A DNA stretch of 47,947 nucleotides, from positions 1 to 47,947 of the forward strand of contig NZ_RDSD01000029.1 of assembly GCF_003712195.1 (NCBI RefSeq), read 5' to 3'. Numbering within the stretch: position 1 is the stretch's first letter; each line of letters begins with the position of its first letter. This DNA comes from Proteiniphilum sp. X52. GTDB lineage: Bacteria > Bacteroidota > Bacteroidia > Bacteroidales > Dysgonomonadaceae. Below the pieces are notes generated by a model. It searched no databases, was not told where the DNA came from, and worked only from the letters and a program-made list of their open reading frames with translations. Position numbers and translations under genes: made by a program. Below are positions 18,834 through 28,623 of this stretch, piece after piece.

Positions 18834-21594
18834 ATTTCTGCAACATGCGGTTAAAACTGTACCTGAATGATACGATGAAGTAACTCCCGATCTGTTGGGT
18901 ACGGCGTTCATAGAAACCGTCGGCAGTGACATTGCGGTTATAGTCCTTCTTTCTGCTGAGGATATCCGACCAGTAAACGGACAATTCGCCTTGTTTCTTT
19001 TTCATGAACCGCCACGTTACACCGGCGTTCCAGATAAACTGGTCATCACCACTGCTGATATTGGTGCCGCTCCGGAACAGATAGGTGGCATCGCTCCTCA
19101 GTTGCAGGTTACCGGGCAGGTTGGCGAAATTATTCAATGTGATGGAATAATTGCGTGTGTAGTTATCGTTCTTCCGCAAAGAATTGTGGGAGTGTTGGAA
19201 CCACCAGTGGCCGATCAGATCGAAACTTCCCCACTGAGGCAGGAATGACAGTCTTAAATTGCTGTTCAATCCCGTGCTTCGGGTAATACTGCGCTCGGGT
19301 TGTTCACTTTGACCCTCATTGACCAAGTTTACGTTGCGGTTGTACGAACTCCCTGTGTGGGCACCGATCCTGAATTTGCGGATACGTTTCTGGTATCTTA
19401 CCGTGACGTTGCCGCCCCAGTTGCCGTTGATATTGACAGGATAGCTTTCTCGTCCACCGGTTTGGAGGTTGTAAATCACGGTGCGGGTGAAGCTGTGGAT
19501 GGTGTTATTCCAGTTGAGATATGCGCCGATATCACGGCGGCTGTCGTTCAGATCTAAATGGATTGATTGGTTGTAGGCGGGTTTCAGGCCGGGATTACCC
19601 CGGGTGATGTTGAGCGGGTCGCTGTTGTCGGTGAGCGATAGCAAATCGGTCAATGCGGGTTGCTGCGTATTGCCCTGATAATTGAACCGGATCTGGAACT
19701 TCTCTTTTTTCCATACCGCCATCATGGAAGGCTGAAAACCGATAATCCGGGTGGCGGTATCGGCTTGCAAAAGACCGGTCTTCTGGTCGATACCGCGCTG
19801 CTCGGGCCGGACGGAAAGGCCGGCATTGACGTCCCACCTGTCATCGGAGTAGTGCATACGCAAGGCCAGTTCATGTGCCAGTGTGCGGCCCTCGCTGCGG
19901 TTGCTCAGGCTGTCGATATAACCCGTTTCGTAACCCGCAGGCAAGTGTCCTGGGCGTATATCGTCGGTTTCGCCGTCGATAAAAGCGGAAAGGTCGTAGG
20001 TGTTACGGTCGCTCCCCTGGGTATTGCGTGCCAGATTGTAAGAGAGCTGCAGGTTGAATTTCCCGGTGAAAGGGTGCGTAAACATCAACCCGATACTTTG
20101 GTCGCGGCCCGCGGACGGGCTGAGATGGGATTGCACGCGGTGAAGGATGGAGTCGTTCCCCATGCCGTCCCGCAGGCGGTAATAGGTGGTAGACGATTTC
20201 ATGAAGCTCTCGTTGTCACTCCTGTTGCGGGAATGCGTAAAGACGAGGCTGACGCTGCTTCCTTTTTCGTTGACCTTACGTGTCAGGTTAGCGCTGAGCG
20301 AATAGCTGCTCATCCTGTTGGACGAAAGGGACCGCATACGGATATCGTTTATTTTCATCTCTTCCGGAAGGTTATCGGTATGCGCGAACGGATCTGACAA
20401 GTCGGCTCCCGGATCGGCATCGAACATCACCTGGCGGTTGCTGTTCGCATTGTCCGCCTGCATCAGGTTAAAATTGCCGAAGAGATTGAAGAAGGTCTTG
20501 TCATCTATCTCCCAGATCAAACCGGCATATGAATTTATGGCGCGTTGTTGGTTGGTGCTTTCGTCGCCGGATAGCCGATAGCGGTTTCCCGATGTGAGAT
20601 ATTCTTCGGCAAATCCGGTAGCTTGGCTTCCGTCTCGATTGCCCATATAAGAGAGATTCCCGTTCACCGAAATTCTCTCAACCGGCTTCACGGTGAAATT
20701 TGTCCCCACTATATTTTGGATGTTATCCTTATGGCGGGTTGTCATGTGCCGGTTGCCCGAATTGGCGATAAGCGACAGGTTTTCGCCGCTCTGCCTGAAA
20801 TAGTTGCCCACCAGCTCCAGTTCCTTCTTACCGTTGTTCCCGCGCCCCGCTTTTGCCGATGCCATCAAAGCACCGCCGAGTTCGCCTTTGGTCTGTATGT
20901 CCAACACGAAATTTTCCCCTCCTGAGCGGACGCCCGTCACCTTTTCCAACTCACTTCGTTTGTCATATACCTTTATTTTACTGATGAGTTCCACGGGCAG
21001 GTTTTCCAGCGCCATACGGTTGTTGCCGGAGAAGAATTCCTCTCCGTTCACATGGATGGAGGAGATGGGTTTTCCGTTATAGCGCAGGGATTTGTCAGTC
21101 GCGTCGTATTCCAGTCCCGGAATACGCTTCACGAGTTCCTCCAAGTAGGACCCTTCAGGGGTTTTATAGGCTTCCGCGTTGATTATGGTGGTATCGCCTA
21201 CCTGCGCGATCTCACTCATCGGTGCCGTAACAGTGAATTCGGCCAGTTCCACCCCTTCTTTCAACAGGATACGCCCCATATCGACGGTATCCGCCTCGCT
21301 GTCTAATTTACGGAAAGCGGGTTCCATACCGGTGTAGGAGACTTTCAACAGATACCGCTTATCTTTTGCGGCAGTGAACCGGATAGTGAAACGTCCGTCT
21401 GCACCGCTGGCGCCCCCCTTTACCAGTGTGGAGTCTTTTGCATCGAGTACCGAGATGTGGGCATCGGGCAGGGTGTGGGTATCGTCTTCGAATATGGCAT
21501 ACGTTTGCCCATAGGCTGTTTTAATCTGTTGGGCAGATAAAACGGCCGGCAGCAACATCATGAACAGGCATAATAGCCGGATTTTGCGCACCAT
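18832..21594 (-). CDS. TonB-dependent-receptor-like outer-membrane beta-barrel protein
   Basis: 920 residues. Signal peptide ends at LSAQQ. A carboxypeptidase-regulatory-like domain (about 28-115; LPDAHISVLDAKDSTLVKGG, YLLKVSYTGMEPAF) is followed by a plug region (about 118-240; IPGLEYDATDKSLRYNGKPI, IHVNGEEFFSGNNR, VYDKRSELEKVTGV) and a long barrel. The chain ends FIVSFRYSFNRMLQK. No TonB box was identified with certainty. Members of this group often act in metal or peptide uptake or are of unknown role; there is no SusD partner here. It reads toward the lipoprotein gene at 18262 and has its own consensus promoter. Confidence 0.9.
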   Translation of the reverse strand: MVRKIRLLCLFMMLLPAVLSAQQIKTAYGQTYAIFEDDTHTLPDAHISVLDAKDSTLVKGGASGADGRFTIRFTAAKDKRYLLKVSYTGMEPAFRKLDSEADTVDMGRILLKEGVELAEFTVTAPMSEIAQVGDTTIINAEAYKTPEGSYLEELVKRIPGLEYDATDKSLRYNGKPISSIHVNGEEFFSGNNRMALENLPVELISKIKVYDKRSELEKVTGVRSGGENFVLDIQTKGELGGALMASAKAGRGNNGKKELELVGNYFRQSGENLSLIANSGNRHMTTRHKDNIQNIVGTNFTVKPVERISVNGNLSYMGNRDGSQATGFAEEYLTSGNRYRLSGDESTNQQRAINSYAGLIWEIDDKTFFNLFGNFNLMQADNANSNRQVMFDADPGADLSDPFAHTDNLPEEMKINDIRMRSLSSNRMSSYSLSANLTRKVNEKGSSVSLVFTHSRNRSDNESFMKSSTTYYRLRDGMGNDSILHRVQSHLSPSAGRDQSIGLMFTHPFTGKFNLQLSYNLARNTQGSDRNTYDLSAFIDGETDDIRPGHLPAGYETGYIDSLSNRSEGRTLAHELALRMHYSDDRWDVNAGLSVRPEQRGIDQKTGLLQADTATRIIGFQPSMMAVWKKEKFQIRFNYQGNTQQPALTDLLSLTDNSDPLNITRGNPGLKPAYNQSIHLDLNDSRRDIGAYLNWNNTIHSFTRTVIYNLQTGGRESYPVNINGNWGGNVTVRYQKRIRKFRIGAHTGSSYNRNVNLVNEGQSEQPERSITRSTGLNSNLRLSFLPQWGSFDLIGHWWFQHSHNSLRKNDNYTRNYSITLNNFANLPGNLQLRSDATYLFRSGTNISSGDDQFIWNAGVTWRFMKKKQGELSVYWSDILSRKKDYNRNVTADGFYERRTQQIGSYFIVSFRYSFNRMLQK

Positions 21595-21898
21595 CTTCTT
21601 TTATTCAGTATTCAGCTTTTGCCAGTTGCATATTCAGTGGCATACATTCCACTGAATGGACTGACGAAAATTCTGTCCGGTATTTTTATACTGCCGCAAA
21701 GATAATGTCCTTATGCCTATCTTGCAATTATAAAGGCGCGCACACTCAGTGAAATAATCTTGGACTCCTTTCCGAACAATGAGATATAACTTTCAAAACC
21801 CCATGCAAAGAGATTTCGCGTTCGGCAAAGCATCATGCTTATGGGAATGGCGGCTCAGGGTCTCGGAGAGCCCGTCAACCATGACAGGGCGGGGAAAT
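21595..21898. other. gene-free spacer upstream of the receptor gene
   Basis: The left part holds the receptor promoter (21697-21727). The right part, downstream of feoB, has no convincing terminator; a short GC-rich inverted repeat (GGGTCTC/GAGCCC near 21858-21873) is the only candidate. Confidence 0.5.
21697..21727 (-). promoter_or_regulatory. Bacteroidetes-type promoter for the receptor gene
   Basis: On the leftward strand: TTG (21725-21727), a 20-base spacer, TATCTTTG (21697-21704). The leader would be about 95 nt. Confidence 0.75.
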
Positions 21899-24145
21899 TC
21901 AAATAACTTGGCGCGCCAAAGACCAGCAGAGAGTGGTCAGGAAGCAAACCGCGAACCCCATCACCAAAGGCAGGAAAGTGGAAAACATCGTCCATTTCCA
22001 ACTCCTGGTCTCCTTATAAATCGTGAAAATGGTGGTGGAGCAGGGATTGTGGAGTAGACTGAACAGCATGAGATTGACAGCTGTCAGTGTTGTCCAGCCC
22101 CCGGCATGTAAAATATCCCGGGTCTGGTTGATGGAAGCGGCATCGAACATCACTCCGGCGCCCTCTCCCACATCCGGCATGCCGGTCATCAGCACCGTGA
22201 GCATCAGTATGGTGGGAATCACAATTTCATTGGCCGGGATGGCAATGATATAAGCCAGCAGGATAACGCCATTTAAACCGAAAACCAACGCGAATGGGTT
22301 TGACCAGTCGATGAAATATTCGGCCAGACTCATCCCCTCCATTTCAACATTGCCCACCAACCAGATGATCATCCCGGCGGGAATAGCAAAAATAATGGCC
22401 CGCCACAACACGAAAATGGTCCGGTCGATGAGCGAAGTATACAATGTTTGCCATATCCGTGGAGGACGATACGGGGGCAGTTCCAGGCTGAATGTGGAAG
22501 CTTCCCCTTTCAGCACGGTTTTACTCAGTCCCCACGAAACGACAAGGCTCAGGAAGATACCCAACAAGGCGACAGCGACAACCGCGCCGGCGGAAACAAT
22601 TCCGGCCACGCCGGCCGGCACGAGTGCCCCGATAAAGATGGTGGCCACCAGGATTTGGGTGGGCCACCGTCCGTTGCACAGCGAAAAATTATTGGTGATA
22701 ATGGCGATGAGACGCTCCCTGGGGCTGTCGATGACCCGCGCCGCCACCACCCCGGCAGCGTTGCATCCGAACCCCATGCTCATGGTAAGCGCTTGTTTGC
22801 CGTGCGCTCCCGCTTTGCGGAAGAGATTATCCATGTTGAAGGCCACCCGGGGAAGGTATCCGAAATCTTCCAGCAGCGTGAAAAGGGGGAAGAAGATAGC
22901 CATTGGCGGAAGCATGACAGATATCACCCATGCCATCGACAGATAGGCCCCGTCAATTAAGACGCCGCTCAGCCACCATGGAAAATGGGCCGAGACGGAC
23001 AATTCCTTCAATAAAGGATGCAACTTGTCGACCAACAGGGAAAACAACAAACCCGAAGGGTAATTGGCGCCCGAGACGGTTATCCAGAAAACACCGGCCA
23101 GCAGCAGGAACATGATGGGAAAGCCCAACCACCTGCTCGTCACGATTTTATCGATCTTCAGATCGAGGCTGTAAGGGCCGCTCCCCGAGGTGGAAACTGT
23201 TTTCCGGGCAACCGCCGATGCTTCCGAGTAAATGGTTTCGACGACGGCATCGTGGAAGTTGAGCCCCAGATTCCAACGCTCGGCGTTTGCCGCGGACAAT
23301 ATCTCCTCCCGCTCTTTCTCTGCCGGCAGTTTGGCCTGGGGACTATCCGCGTTGTCCGGAAGGGTAGAAGGCAAGTCTTGCTTCAACAGGCCCAGGTCAC
23401 CCGAGCGAATGGCGTCGATAATGCTCTGGTCGCCTTCGAGTAGCCGCAAAGCGACCCAACCCACATTGGGAAGATCAGGGAAAACCCCGTTTATCTTTTC
23501 GGCAACCACCGAGATTGCCTGTTTCAAAGTGGGCGGCTGTTTTTTTGTCCGGCGGGGCCGGCAGACATATTTCCCTGAGGCCACCTCTTCAATGGCAGCC
23601 AGCAACTCGTCCATCCCTTGCTTGCTCCGCGCCGAGGCGGCGATGACCGGAATACCCAGCTCGCGGGAGAGCGCGCGCGCATTTATTTCGACATGATTTC
23701 GCCGGGCCTCGTCCATCAAGTTAAGGCAGAGTATGGCCCGATCGGTTATTTCAAGGATCTGGAGGGCCAAGTTCAAATTGCGTTCCAGGCGGGTCGCGTC
23801 AGCGACGATAACCGTAACATCGGGTCGGCCAAACAGTATGAAGTCACGGGCCACCTCTTCATCCACACTCGTGGAAAGTAATGAATAGGTTCCCGGCAAG
23901 TCAACCACTTTATATCGTTTCCCGCCATAGGAATAGGCTCCTTCAGCACGGGTGACCGTCTTGCCCGGCCAGTTGCCCGTATGCTGCCTCAATCCCGTGA
24001 GGTTGTTGAAGACCGTGCTTTTTCCCGTATTGGGGTTTCCGGCCAGGGTAATGACGTAATCGGTATTTTCCAGGTCCACCCCCAAACGCATCAGGTTTTC
24101 CTTGTGGTATAGCGGGCAGGCCGCGCAATTATTCTGTATGTCCAT
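21899..24145 (-). CDS. feoB: ferrous iron transport protein B
   Basis: 748 residues from the ATG at 24145. An upstream in-frame extension to 24286 lies inside the preceding gene and was rejected. The N-terminus has a CAACPLY cysteine pair, then a G domain: G1 GNPNTGKST (36-44), G3 DLPG (82-85) and a G4-like NLMDE. The C-terminal half has about ten membrane helices with two Gate motifs around [21 protein letters not shown] and [17 protein letters not shown], typical of FeoB. It imports Fe2+ across the inner membrane. The start codon overlaps the end of the FeoA-fusion gene by 17 bp, so the two are translationally coupled. Confidence 0.96.
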   Translation of the reverse strand: MDIQNNCAACPLYHKENLMRLGVDLENTDYVITLAGNPNTGKSTVFNNLTGLRQHTGNWPGKTVTRAEGAYSYGGKRYKVVDLPGTYSLLSTSVDEEVARDFILFGRPDVTVIVADATRLERNLNLALQILEITDRAILCLNLMDEARRNHVEINARALSRELGIPVIAASARSKQGMDELLAAIEEVASGKYVCRPRRTKKQPPTLKQAISVVAEKINGVFPDLPNVGWVALRLLEGDQSIIDAIRSGDLGLLKQDLPSTLPDNADSPQAKLPAEKEREEILSAANAERWNLGLNFHDAVVETIYSEASAVARKTVSTSGSGPYSLDLKIDKIVTSRWLGFPIMFLLLAGVFWITVSGANYPSGLLFSLLVDKLHPLLKELSVSAHFPWWLSGVLIDGAYLSMAWVISVMLPPMAIFFPLFTLLEDFGYLPRVAFNMDNLFRKAGAHGKQALTMSMGFGCNAAGVVAARVIDSPRERLIAIITNNFSLCNGRWPTQILVATIFIGALVPAGVAGIVSAGAVVAVALLGIFLSLVVSWGLSKTVLKGEASTFSLELPPYRPPRIWQTLYTSLIDRTIFVLWRAIIFAIPAGMIIWLVGNVEMEGMSLAEYFIDWSNPFALVFGLNGVILLAYIIAIPANEIVIPTILMLTVLMTGMPDVGEGAGVMFDAASINQTRDILHAGGWTTLTAVNLMLFSLLHNPCSTTIFTIYKETRSWKWTMFSTFLPLVMGFAVCFLTTLCWSLARQVI

Positions 24146-25181
24146 AATACTCCTTTTCTTTGTTGCCGATGAAAATCTGATCCGACTGGTTCCTTCGAAT
24201 CCCGATGGTGGTGCCCATGATGCGATAACCGACCGGGTCGCCCGACGCGCTTTGGATGATGGCGGAAATCCGCTGTCCGGGAACAATGCCCAAATCCATC
24301 AATCGGCGACGCTGTGGCCCTTGCAAATGGGGTGAAATTCCCACAACTTCGGCTTTTTCCCCAATCTTGAGCGACGAGAGCCGTTCCGGTTTGAGACAAG
24401 CGACCTTTTCAGCCGCCACCGTCTCCACCGTGACTTGCCTTGCGAATGGGGGGATCAGTGTCCGCTCTTCGCCGTCGGCGGCGAATGTTATCCCCTCTTC
24501 ATCCGATTTCAACACATGGACTTGCAATCCGGGGTAGAGCCCCTTCATGGCAAGTTGCCGATAAATCTCCACCGGTTCATCCTCTATATGGATGATACGT
24601 GCCACATCACCCTCCTTCAACCCGCTCAACGGTTTCCCTTTATGGGTGGGGAGCTCCCCCGAGGCGGTGGGAATGGGATCACCGTGCGGGTCAAAAGCCG
24701 GATTACCGATTCGGGCAGCAAGCTTGTCAATATCTTCGCCCGACAGGGTGTGCTCCAGATAATCGGCTTGGGTATGCCATTCGGTATGGGGCAACCCGGT
24801 TTCATCGGCGAGGTAACGCTCCCAGAGGCGGTGCCTCCGGATGACGCGCAAGGCGTAAGAGCGTCCCGCCTCGGTCAGCATATAGGTGCCGTTTTCCGAG
24901 GAGACCAGCTCCAGCGACTGAAGGCGCCTTGAAAGACGGTTCCATTGTTCTTGCGACAAGTCCAAATTGTGCAAAAGGTTTTCCGGTTTGAATGCCGCGC
25001 CTTTGTATTCGCAATCGTATAAATACTTTAGGGCGTCTTCCAGCAACACGCGTTGCCTATGGGCACCCATCTTTTTTAATTTTGCCAGCAACCCTTTCTC
25101 GGGCCAAAGCACCCAAGACAGGAAAACTACAAGCAAAGCAAAAATCGATACCCAAACGAGGGCATGTAAAAAATTCCCCAT
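24129..25181 (-). CDS. membrane-anchored DtxR-like / double FeoA fusion protein
   Basis: 350 residues from the ATG at 25181 ([20 protein letters not shown]); an upstream TTG at 25214 is possible. Order of parts: one N-terminal membrane helix (2-26), a winged-helix region like DtxR (about 39-114), a DtxR-type dimerisation segment ([24 protein letters not shown]; about 136-171), then two FeoA SH3-like domains (about 183-254 and 267-339; [16 protein letters not shown] and [17 protein letters not shown]). FeoA is the cytosolic partner of FeoB. A DtxR-like body tethered to the membrane and carrying two FeoA modules is unusual: it could be an FeoB partner that has lost DNA binding, or a membrane-bound regulator. 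The coupled feoB supports the first. Confidence 0.85.
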   Translation of the reverse strand: MGNFLHALVWVSIFALLVVFLSWVLWPEKGLLAKLKKMGAHRQRVLLEDALKYLYDCEYKGAAFKPENLLHNLDLSQEQWNRLSRRLQSLELVSSENGTYMLTEAGRSYALRVIRRHRLWERYLADETGLPHTEWHTQADYLEHTLSGEDIDKLAARIGNPAFDPHGDPIPTASGELPTHKGKPLSGLKEGDVARIIHIEDEPVEIYRQLAMKGLYPGLQVHVLKSDEEGITFAADGEERTLIPPFARQVTVETVAAEKVACLKPERLSSLKIGEKAEVVGISPHLQGPQRRRLMDLGIVPGQRISAIIQSASGDPVGYRIMGTTIGIRRNQSDQIFIGNKEKEYYGHTE

Positions 25182-25220
25182 ACGATGTTTGTTATAATTC
25201 GTTATGCGACCCAACCCCGA

Positions 25221-25258
25221 TTTAGACTATGCAAAGATATATATTTAGACCAATCTAA
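25221..25258. promoter_or_regulatory. DtxR-type operator-like palindrome in the divergent region
   Basis: TTAGA-CCAA-TCTAA at 25245-25258 is a perfect 5-bp inverted repeat with the TTTAGAC/TCTAA look of DtxR/MntR-family boxes. It lies between the -33 and -7 boxes of the leftward feo promoter and just upstream of the rightward -7 box. A second TTTAGAC at 25221-25227 repeats the left half-site 23 bp away, at the feo start point. The likely binder is the DtxR-family protein encoded at 25305. Confidence 0.6.
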
Positions 25259-25262
25259 CAAA
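25232..25262 (-). promoter_or_regulatory. promoter of the FeoA-fusion/feoB operon
   Basis: Leftward TTTG (25259-25262), 19-base spacer, TATCTTTG (25232-25239): full match to the Bacteroidetes consensus. The start point would be about 45 nt before the ATG at 25181. Confidence 0.8.
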
Positions 25263-25281
25263 AAAATAAAAGAATATTCTT

Positions 25282-25289
25282 TATCTTTG
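25282..25289 (+). promoter_or_regulatory. -7 box of the DtxR-family regulator gene
   Basis: TATCTTTG, 16 bp before the ATG at 25305, no good -33 box. The short leader and weak -33 suggest dependence on, or repression through, the adjacent palindrome. Confidence 0.55.
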
Positions 25290-25304
25290 CACGAAAAACA
25301 GGCT

Positions 25305-26003
25305 ATGGCTTTTCAAACAAAAGAAGATTACTTAAAAAACATGTATATGATCGATGAGGAAATGGGCATCATTTCTTTGTCGGAACTTGGCCGACGCTTA
25401 CGAGTAAGTATCCCTACGGTCAACAGCATGGTAAAGAAGCTTCACCATGGCGGGTGGGTTATTTACGAGAAATACCAGCCTGTAACGTTGACCGACAAAG
25501 GGAAGAGAGAGGCCGCGCTTATCGTGCGCAAACACCGGATTGTTGAAATGTTCCTGGTGAATAAAATGAATTTTGGTTGGGAAGAGGTCCACGATATTGC
25601 TGAACAAATAGAACATGTGAATTCGGAAATATTTTTTGAGCGAATGGATGAAATGCTGGGCAACCCCTCCTCAGACCCTCACGGTTCGCCTATTCCGAAT
25701 CAAAACGGGATCATCACCCCTAAAAAATATATGCGATTGTCGGACGCGAGGAATGGCTCCGTTGTCATTCTCAGGAGATTGCATAGCGACGATAGAGATT
25801 TATTGAACTATCTCAACGAAAAAAGAATATCCTTGCACACCACCTTCATCATCGAGAACATTGAGCCTTTCGACAAAAGCATCAGCATTCGATACAATGA
25901 GGGGGCCAGGGCCACATTGAGCAAAGAGGTTTGCGACATGCTTCTGGTAGAAGCGGCATCAAGCAGGGACATCCCACTCCCCGGGGAGGCCCGGACGCGA
26001 TGA
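25305..26003 (+). CDS. DtxR/MntR-family metal-dependent transcriptional regulator
   Basis: 232 residues from the ATG at 25305 (MAFQTKEDYLKNMYMI). A winged helix (about 1-65; LSELGRRLRVSIPTVNSMVKKL), a dimerisation/metal domain (about 66-140; RKHRIVEMFLV, AEQIEHVNSEIFFERM, NPSSDPHGSPIP) and a C-terminal FeoA/SH3-like domain follow. The E-x-x-E-H ligand pattern resembles MntR (E99, E102, H103); the residue matching MntR E11 is Lys, so metal choice (Fe or Mn) is open. It is divergent from the feo operon with an operator-like palindrome between, so it probably represses feo when metal is plentiful. Confidence 0.92.
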   Translation: MAFQTKEDYLKNMYMIDEEMGIISLSELGRRLRVSIPTVNSMVKKLHHGGWVIYEKYQPVTLTDKGKREAALIVRKHRIVEMFLVNKMNFGWEEVHDIAEQIEHVNSEIFFERMDEMLGNPSSDPHGSPIPNQNGIITPKKYMRLSDARNGSVVILRRLHSDDRDLLNYLNEKRISLHTTFIIENIEPFDKSISIRYNEGARATLSKEVCDMLLVEAASSRDIPLPGEARTR

Positions 26004-26047
26004 CATCAGCCAGGTAGAATAAAGCAGGATGAATGGGTAATTGGGTT

Positions 26048-27499
26048 TCAAATATTGTGATCTACCGATAATAAAAACTGCTCGATGGCTCCTCTGACCT
26101 GGGGGCGCGTGCCGTTGAATTTATTTACCATCACGGCAAATGCGTATTTCTTACTGCCGTCGATCAGATAACCGGCAAAACATTGGACACCTCCGATGCT
26201 TCCGCTCTTGGCGACAACCTTACCGCTCAGTTTTGTACTACGCAGGAAATATTGGAGCGTACCCTCCTGCCCCGCCTTCGGCAGCGAGTTGAAGAATACT
26301 GAGGAATGACTGCCTCTTTTGTACATGTATACCAACAGGTCGGTCAGGAATTGCGCGCTTACTGCGTTTTGCGGAGCCAGTCCACAACCGTCAAACATCT
26401 GCAATGAGGAAGTTGAAATCCCTCTCTCTTTCCAGAACCCTTTCGCATATTCGATTCCGGCCTCTAACGGATCAATGTATATGTCCCCTTTACTATAACG
26501 CCCCATGGTACGGATAAGGTGCTCCGAAAAGTGATTGTTACTTTCCACATTTATCTCCCGGATAATATCCTTCATGGGACGCGACACTTGTGTAAATATC
26601 ACTTTCCCGACACGATAGGAAGCTGACTTCCGGTCTGTGGCACAAATTGCCGAAAGGTAATCATTACGGGCAGTTTCCACTTTTTCAATCTGAAAACCGA
26701 TCCGGGAAAGATAATCAGCCAGCATTTCTCCCAGCAACAACCCGGGATCAGGGATATCACCCTTGATGCTGAATTCCGTCCTACCGGCCGGGATATTCCC
26801 TCTCACCTCCCTCTCGTAAGAAAAAGGTGCTCCATAGATATATCCGTTATCTTGTCCGCTACTGTTCAACGAAAGCGAGTTCCGGAAAGTCAATCCTTTA
26901 ATTTCCGGCTCTGTACGCAGGATGCGGGGACAACCGTTTCTGTCGGTGGTATTAAAAAACAAACGATAGCTATTGTCAAAAACACTGATACCATAAGCGC
27001 CTGCCGCATAATAATTCCCCATATCTATCCATGTCCATCCGGGCGCAACTCCGTCATACCCGAACAGGTTATCCACCACGAAAACAGAATAGTTCCTCTC
27101 TTTTGGAAGCGACTTGCCAAGCGCGTCGGCACAATTGATAAAAAAAGCGTTCCGGTTTTCCCCGAAGACATCACTGCCCAGTGTGGGATCGCCTGAGCCA
27201 AACACCAGGATACGCGACGGATCATTGGCATCGATTGCCACCTCTGTCTTATAACGATAATTATCCCCCAACGTTTCCAAAGCCGTGGCTGTAGTAAGCA
27301 GTTTTAATGTGGATGCGGGCGTAAGTGATTTTTCGGCATCATGCCCAACAATACTTTTCTCACTTTCCAGTTCCACGACAGACACTCCTACCGAAGCGTG
27401 CTTCAGTGCCGGATGGTTGATAAAACGCTGCAATGCGGTTTGTGAGTACACAAACCCTGTTCCTAAAATCAGAATGAGCAAAAGGAAATATTTTGTCAT
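26048..27499 (-). CDS. dacB: D-alanyl-D-alanine carboxypeptidase/endopeptidase (S13, PBP4 type)
   Basis: 483 residues with signal peptide (ends VYSQ). The three active-site motifs are present: SxxK as S63-T-L-K66 in TPASTLKLLT, SxN in VESNNHFSEH and KSG in VVAKSGSIGG (the KTG box with Ser). The long insertion between SxxK and SxN is typical of S13 enzymes. It trims or cleaves peptidoglycan in the periplasm. It converges with the DtxR-family gene and has 320 bp free upstream. Confidence 0.94.
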   Translation of the reverse strand: MTKYFLLLILILGTGFVYSQTALQRFINHPALKHASVGVSVVELESEKSIVGHDAEKSLTPASTLKLLTTATALETLGDNYRYKTEVAIDANDPSRILVFGSGDPTLGSDVFGENRNAFFINCADALGKSLPKERNYSVFVVDNLFGYDGVAPGWTWIDMGNYYAAGAYGISVFDNSYRLFFNTTDRNGCPRILRTEPEIKGLTFRNSLSLNSSGQDNGYIYGAPFSYEREVRGNIPAGRTEFSIKGDIPDPGLLLGEMLADYLSRIGFQIEKVETARNDYLSAICATDRKSASYRVGKVIFTQVSRPMKDIIREINVESNNHFSEHLIRTMGRYSKGDIYIDPLEAGIEYAKGFWKERGISTSSLQMFDGCGLAPQNAVSAQFLTDLLVYMYKRGSHSSVFFNSLPKAGQEGTLQYFLRSTKLSGKVVAKSGSIGGVQCFAGYLIDGSKKYAFAVMVNKFNGTRPQVRGAIEQFLLSVDHNI

Positions 27500-27819
27500 A
27501 AGTGCGGAATACGAATTGGTTAATATTATTATTCTTTTTTAATATGCTAATTTTCAATTGATTATTCAGACAGATGGATTAAACTGATTTTGACCGGAAT
27601 GACCGGATTCCCCGGTTTCATTTTTCAATTTACCTTTCTCGGATATCCATTTACTTCCACGGAGGTTCATCTTCTATTCCACAGATAGGGCCTTCATAAG
27701 CCCCCATTTCATACACCTCAACTGCAAATATATAAATAATTCAATGAAACACATAAAAAAGGATGACCCCGTTTAGAGAGCCATCCCGTTTTATAATCAT
27801 TATTGGACTTATCCTATGA
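27500..27819. other. gene-free spacer upstream of dacB
   Basis: The right part holds the porin terminator (27755-27786). The rest is AT-rich with no clear promoter box or gene. Confidence 0.5.
27755..27786 (-). terminator. Rho-independent terminator of the porin gene
   Basis: On the leftward strand GGATGGC pairs with GTCATCC (one G-U) around a 12-base loop, followed by six T (27755-27760). Confidence 0.85.
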
Positions 27820-28446
27820 TCAGAATTTATATCCTACAGAGAGGTAGGCGTTTTGGTTTTTGATATTCCCGTTCGAAACATTGGAGATATTGACCAATCC
27901 CATATCCCAGCCCAGATCAAATAGTATCTGGCCGAATTCGGCGCCCACACCAAGGCCTAAGCCGGCATCAAAGGGTTTGAGCAACTTGTCTTTTCCGAAC
28001 ACGTTTTCCCCGTCACGTTCGGCAGAACCACTTCCCGCAGACACTTTGAATTTCGTTTTCCCCCCTACTCCATAGGCTGCATAGGGACCTGCGTGAAAAA
28101 CAATGCGCGTTCCGGGTGAAACATCCAGTTTATACGCATAATGAACGGGCAATTGAAGGTACATCGGGTTGACCGAAATTTCACCGGATACCGATCCGAG
28201 GGAACCTTGGTATTTTGCACCTTTGGTAGTGAAGAACAGCCCCGTTTGGATAGCACTGTTGTACATAAACTCATAGTCGGCCGCCAAACCTATATGGAAC
28301 CCGATCTTTGCATTTTTGTCGTTCAGTTCGTCACCATAGAAGTTCGACATGTTCACACCTCCCTTTATTCCAAGGTTTACCTGGGCACTTGCTGCCGTTA
28401 CCATGATAAGCATCGCCGCGATCAGCGAAAATTTCACTTTTCTCAT
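27820..28446 (-). CDS. porin-family small outer-membrane beta-barrel protein
   Basis: 208 residues. Signal peptide (ends ASAQ) followed by alternating beta strands beginning VNLGIKGGVNMSNFYG and ending NAYLSVGYKF, with an aromatic C-terminus. This is the OMP_b-brl_2/PorT-like type with about eight strands. No specific ligand can be assigned. It is monocistronic, with its own terminator. Confidence 0.87.
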   Translation of the reverse strand: MRKVKFSLIAAMLIMVTAASAQVNLGIKGGVNMSNFYGDELNDKNAKIGFHIGLAADYEFMYNSAIQTGLFFTTKGAKYQGSLGSVSGEISVNPMYLQLPVHYAYKLDVSPGTRIVFHAGPYAAYGVGGKTKFKVSAGSGSAERDGENVFGKDKLLKPFDAGLGLGVGAEFGQILFDLGWDMGLVNISNVSNGNIKNQNAYLSVGYKF

Positions 28447-28623
28447 AATTTCATTCTTTTAGTTAAAAATCCAGTTTGTTTGAAGATCATGTCTTCATTT
28501 TTGTTCTGACTATTTCTTCCGGAAATAGTTTAAAAACTACATATACAACACCTGGCAGCCGAATATTGTTTTATCGGATTATTGTATCAAAGGGTAAAAT
28601 TCCACAAATACCTATCCGGCAGG

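Noticed and set aside
24146-24286. N-terminal extension of FeoB
   Set aside because: It lies in the coding sequence of the FeoA fusion in another frame; FeoB proteins start near the CAACPLY motif.
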